Origin: Welwitschia mirabilis
Taxonomy: Eukaryota; Gnetophyta; Gnetopsida; Welwitschiales
DNA length: 64,000 nucleotides
NCBI GenBank assembly: GCA_051453625.1
Contig: JBOZIK010000001.1
Location: 227,879,979 to 227,943,978, forward strand
Direction: 5' to 3'
Shown: positions 60,350 to 64,000 of the stretch, piece after piece
Layout: each line of letters starts with the position of its first letter
Position numbering within the stretch: position 1 is the stretch's first letter
Translations under genes and position numbers: made by a program
The notes under the pieces: generated by a model
Database searches by the model: none
What the model was told of the DNA's origin: nothing
What the model saw: only the letters and a program-made list of their open reading frames with translations

Positions 60350-60960
60350 TGAGAAAAAAATGTATTTAAATAAAATCATTGTCAATGTAATTTGGATTAG
60401 AAGTATTCCAATTTCTCATAACCAAGTGGTTTATTAATGATATCAGTAGTCTATTCTATAACTAAATAGTATATGTGCATAATAACTTCATTTTATATGA
60501 TTTCTTTGATTTTGTGGACCATGAAAGTGTTTTTTCTGGTTATAATGCACTAGATCTATTACAATGCAAAGTTTTTATTTATTATTAAGGAAATCTTTAT
60601 CCTCTTAGTCTATTTTAAGTTTACTACTTTTAATAATTTTCTTATTTATTTAATTTTTGTACATGCTTTAAAAGTACTTGTATATTTTACCTTAGTAGAA
60701 GATCACACTATATTTTTATAACACTTTAATTCTCAAGTAGGAATGGTATCCCTTAAAACATGATATACCCTAATGTTGGTAATGAATTATTTGTTTCTCC
60801 CATGAAATCAAAATCAAATTATGCCTTTAAGATGAATTAAGAATTTCTTTCATAGTTTAGATATAAATATTTAATCTTCTTTATGTATATCACTACTCTC
60901 TTTGCAGCATTTAGATGATTAAACTTAGGCACATGAAGTTATCTTAATAGTACACCAATA
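60350..60960 (-). pseudogene. E RNase H region
   Basis: The connection segment reads RIVESLIYIPIVYKTYHVLL then HLNAAKRVVIYIKKIK at about 60,860-61,000, homologous to A's GSLIYVTNTRLNISYM region. The RNase H core is more broken. Confidence 0.75.
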
Positions 60961-62060
60961 ACACATGATATGTTTTGTATACTATGGGTATATAAATTAG
61001 GCTTTCTACTATTCTTATATATTTAGTTTTATTTAAAGGTTTTGAGTCTTTATCAACTAATATCTTGACATTTTTCTCCAAAGGTGTTTTAACTTCTTTT
61101 ACATTTTATAGTCCAAAATTCTAGATTAGATCTTTGATATACTTATGTTATGATAAGAATATTACATTTATTTTTAGAATAATTCCTATTCCTAGGTAGA
61201 ATATGATTAGTCCAAGATTAGTTATCTTTAATTTCTTATTTAAATAAATTTTTATCTTTTTCATATCTTCTTTATTACTTTTGGTTGTTAGTATATTATC
61301 TACATATATCACTATATATGCAAATTTTCATCCATTAGATTTTATAAATAATGTAACACCTACCTCTTGATAATTATACAATCTAAATAAAATTAAACTT
61401 AAATAATTTCTAAACTTAGTATATCATGCTCTCAATGCTTGTTTTATCTCATATAGATACCTTATCAATCTATACATCTTAGGTTCTTTTTCTTTTGTTT
61501 TAAATCCATTTGGTTGTATTATGTAAATTTATTGTTTTAAATTTCCATGCAAAAAGGTAGTTTTTATGTCTAATTGACTTCACTATAATCTTAGCATATT
61601 TTGTTATTTATGTGAAAGCTTTATTATAATTAAGTCCTTTCTTCTATCTTAGGCCTATAGTAATATGTTGAGATTTATGTCACTCAAGGGTATTATCCAC
61701 ATTATATTTTTTATGGAAAATCTATTTATTAAGTAATGTTGTGCACTATAACAGAAGGTCTACCAACTTTTAATTACCATTTTTAAAAAGATTCTCATAT
61801 TTTTATTATATGAATTTTATCTAATAATGATGTTGAATGGCGTCCTTAAATGAGATGGGTCAACCATCAAAGGTCAAGTGGAGCTTATCATCATCATTAT
61901 CATAAGATGTATATGAGCCATGCCTAGTTCCAATTTTCCCTTCTCATCATCATGAACATATTGAAGAGCAGAACTAGCCAAGTACTTTGATGTTACTTCT
62001 AGATAACATCAGCTTCTCTAGTTAGAGAACCCATTAAATTGCTATGAAAACCATCATTAA
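60960..62060 (-). pseudogene. E reverse transcriptase remnant
   Basis: The active-site box at 61,295-61,306 reads Y-V-D-N: Tyr, Val and the first Asp are kept and the second Asp is Asn. It is followed by ILTTKSNKEDMKKIKIYL and KLKITNLGLIIFYLGIGI, well preserved. The least damaged RT active site in the window. Confidence 0.85.
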
Positions 62061-63050
62061 GCATGCTAAGATCACCAAATTATTCAGTTCCTATAGGTTG
62101 CAAAGTGGACATATCAATAAAAGGAATTAAAGCATTACTGGTGGCCACATCTTCCTCCTTACCTATAGTATATTGAGCATTCAATATGATTACTAGATTA
62201 GAGGAATAACAAAGCTTTAAAGAATTAAGCTGAGAATCATTATTCGAAGTCTTTGCCAAGATGATATCATGATAAATAATGATCTTATAATACTTTGAAA
62301 GATGCACTTTATAACCCTTCTAATCAATTGGATATCCCACAAAGATATCAATGTAAGTATGTACTTCACATTTTTTACAATGTTCACTTAGGATATGGAC
62401 ATAACACTTATAATCAAAAATATGAAAATGGTAAACATTTGATTTGTACTAATATTATCTTTTAGCTAGACATACTTTCTTATCAATATATTTATAATGT
62501 AATTATTGAGATGTATTTTTGTGTTTATCATTGCACCCCAAAGATAGGTCTTCTAACCATTGAAATACATTATGGAATGTAACATATTCATGATAATATA
62601 ATTAAACCACTTGGTAATGCTATTTCATTGGAATGTCCTTCATTAGATCTTTAAATGTTAAATCCCTTTAGAAGTGAGAAAGTTATTAAACTTAACAGAT
62701 GTATACTTGTAACAATTATCTAAGTGAAAACACTTAATTTTATAGTCAGCTTACTTTTTAACTTTATCTTTAAACATCTTGAAAATATTTAAATTTTATG
62801 ACTTAGATTTGATAAAGTATACTGAGGGCATTCATGAATAGTCATTAATAAAGGATATGAAGTAATAAAATCTTGGAAGTATGAAAGCTAGAATATATTC
62901 ACATAAATCACTATGAACAAGTAAAAGATTTAGACTAAAATGCCACTTTCTTGGTAAAAGTTATTATCTAGTTGTTTTTTCCATAATATATGCTTCACAA
63001 TGAAGACAATTCTATCAAATGAATGAAATAAGTTAATAATCATTTTTATG
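62060..63050 (-). pseudogene. E integrase
   Basis: Open 75-codon piece (62,080-62,307) starts in the C-terminal region: HLSKYYKIIIYHDIILAKTS, preceded by DIFVGYPI, the usual end of copia integrase. The core to the right is degraded in several frames. Confidence 0.75.
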
Positions 63051-63710
63051 AATTGCATTCAATGTAAAAAAGAGTAGGATGTTCTAGTTCAGCATGCCAT
63101 AGTAGTGAGGAAAAAATCTTGTCCTAGAAAGCTACGCAAGTAATCTCTTACATTCTAATATAAACATAAAGATGAGCAAGCTTTTAATGCATGTAGCTTT
63201 TCAAAACTAGTTATTGATCATCATCATGAATATCTATTGATTTCTTTATGATATAAATATAATGATCTTCTCACAATAGAGTTGAAAGTAATAGAAGATG
63301 TAACCTCAAGAAAGAAACATACAAAATTTGGAAAATGGTTTATGGAGAGAGTGATATCAAGTTCAGGGTAACTAAATCATATCCTTTCATAAGAACTAGT
63401 ATTCCATCTTCCAAATAAATATGACTTGGTTCTTTAATAAAGTCATCCAAATAACCATGTTAATAAGTTATGTGATGTGTTGCAACCTGTACCAAGAATC
63501 TATGTCTTGTTATAAGGCATGTACTCATTTATATCAATAAAGTTAAAAATTTTCAAATAATCTATTAGATTTAAAACCATTATCATCATTCACAAAACTA
63601 TATTCTTTAATGACAACATTTTTTTTAGGTGTATATTTTATCTTTTCCTAAGGAACCCTACAAAAGTTGGTAGTATAACTTTATCTTTTACATCATAAGC
63701 AATGGTAGTT
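63050..63710 (-). pseudogene. E protease and gag end with zinc knuckle
   Basis: Zinc knuckle at 63,660-63,701: three Cys are kept in place, His is Tyr, and two stops (TGA before the second Cys, TAA in the loop) are present. The protease site near 63,500 reads G-T-G in place of D-T-G. Gag further right is too decayed to read. Confidence 0.7.
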
Positions 63711-64000
63711 ATTTTTCATAGTAGTGGTGGTATTCTAAACATTCTTTTTATTTTCATAAGTTTAATTTATATTCTACTTTAACTATTTTTATAAAGTCTT
63801 ATCCTTATCATAATGTGCTTCATTTTGTAGAAGGGATTTGCTTGTAGACTATTTATTTTAACAAGGAAAACTGTGATAATGAGAAACTTTGATTGTGGCA
63901 TTAGAGGAAGGAGATCCTATGAAGTTAAAACAAGTTTTAATAAAAATAAGATCCTTACTAAGCATATTAAATGTTATATTATTTAATTACTTTCCACCAT
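63711..64000 (-). other. E gag, unreadable part
   Basis: Belongs to E by position. No alignable gag motif seen; the window ends here. Confidence 0.4.

Larger units (their letters stand above)
59850..64000 (-). mobile_element. E: minus-strand copia copy, runs off the window
   Basis: From right to left: zinc knuckle 63,660-63,701, protease, integrase, RT, RNase H, sub-repeats, purine tract 60,025-60,034 and 3' LTR 59,850-60,024. Same family as B, C and D but inverted and inserted in D. Its 5' LTR and gag start lie beyond the right edge. Confidence 0.8.

Overview
The window is AT-rich, CpG-poor nuclear DNA from a flowering plant, and it is built almost entirely of decayed, nested transposable elements. 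Evidence for a plant is: Ty1/copia gag-pol remnants with plant-type domain order, primer-binding sites that match the 3' end of initiator tRNA-Met, a CACTA transposon with a 3-bp target duplication, a gypsy-type LTR with a plant-like TATA box, and long (AC)n microsatellites at assembly gaps. I cannot place the species. I found no intact host gene. Every coding region I recognise is broken by stops and frameshifts.

Layout. 1-1,370: a ~360-bp direct repeat with a gap between the copies. 1,640-9,480: minus-strand copia copy M1, with an envelope-like/plant-transposon-protein remnant, then pol and gag. 9,480-14,600: its upstream flank, interrupted by a gypsy LTR (12,446-14,094). 15,172-15,255: a short CpG-rich island beside a gap. 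15,756-23,777: plus-strand copia element A, complete from LTR to LTR, with ~194-bp LTRs and a near-perfect 5-bp target duplication. 26,580-33,444: two more plus-strand copies of A's broad family, X and B, with B's LTR sitting in X's leader. 33,545-39,480: minus-strand copy M2, arranged like M1 but lacking reverse transcriptase. 39,920-47,800: a 7.9-kb CACTA element with matching terminal inverted repeats and GAT target duplications, nested in M2's upstream flank. 48,690-51,120: unassigned, perhaps a minus-strand gypsy LTR. 51,120-53,890: copy C (5'-truncated, RT-deleted). 53,891-59,849: copy D, split by two tandem non-autonomous LTR elements T1 and T2 (54,744-58,678). 59,850-64,000: minus-strand copy E, inserted in D and running off the window.

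The elements do not work together as a living system. The region is a record of successive insertions. The relative order is partly readable: E and T1/T2 are younger than D, B is younger than X, and the CACTA is younger than M2. The dominant mutation is C-to-T on either strand. It turns Gln or Arg codons into stops and catalytic Asp into Asn, as expected from deamination of methylated cytosine in silenced DNA. The most unusual items are the T1/T2 tandem pair, the shared M1/M2 composite layout with AGATGTCT-type repeat clusters, the tRNA-like inverted pair at 24.4-24.7 kb, and the CpG island.
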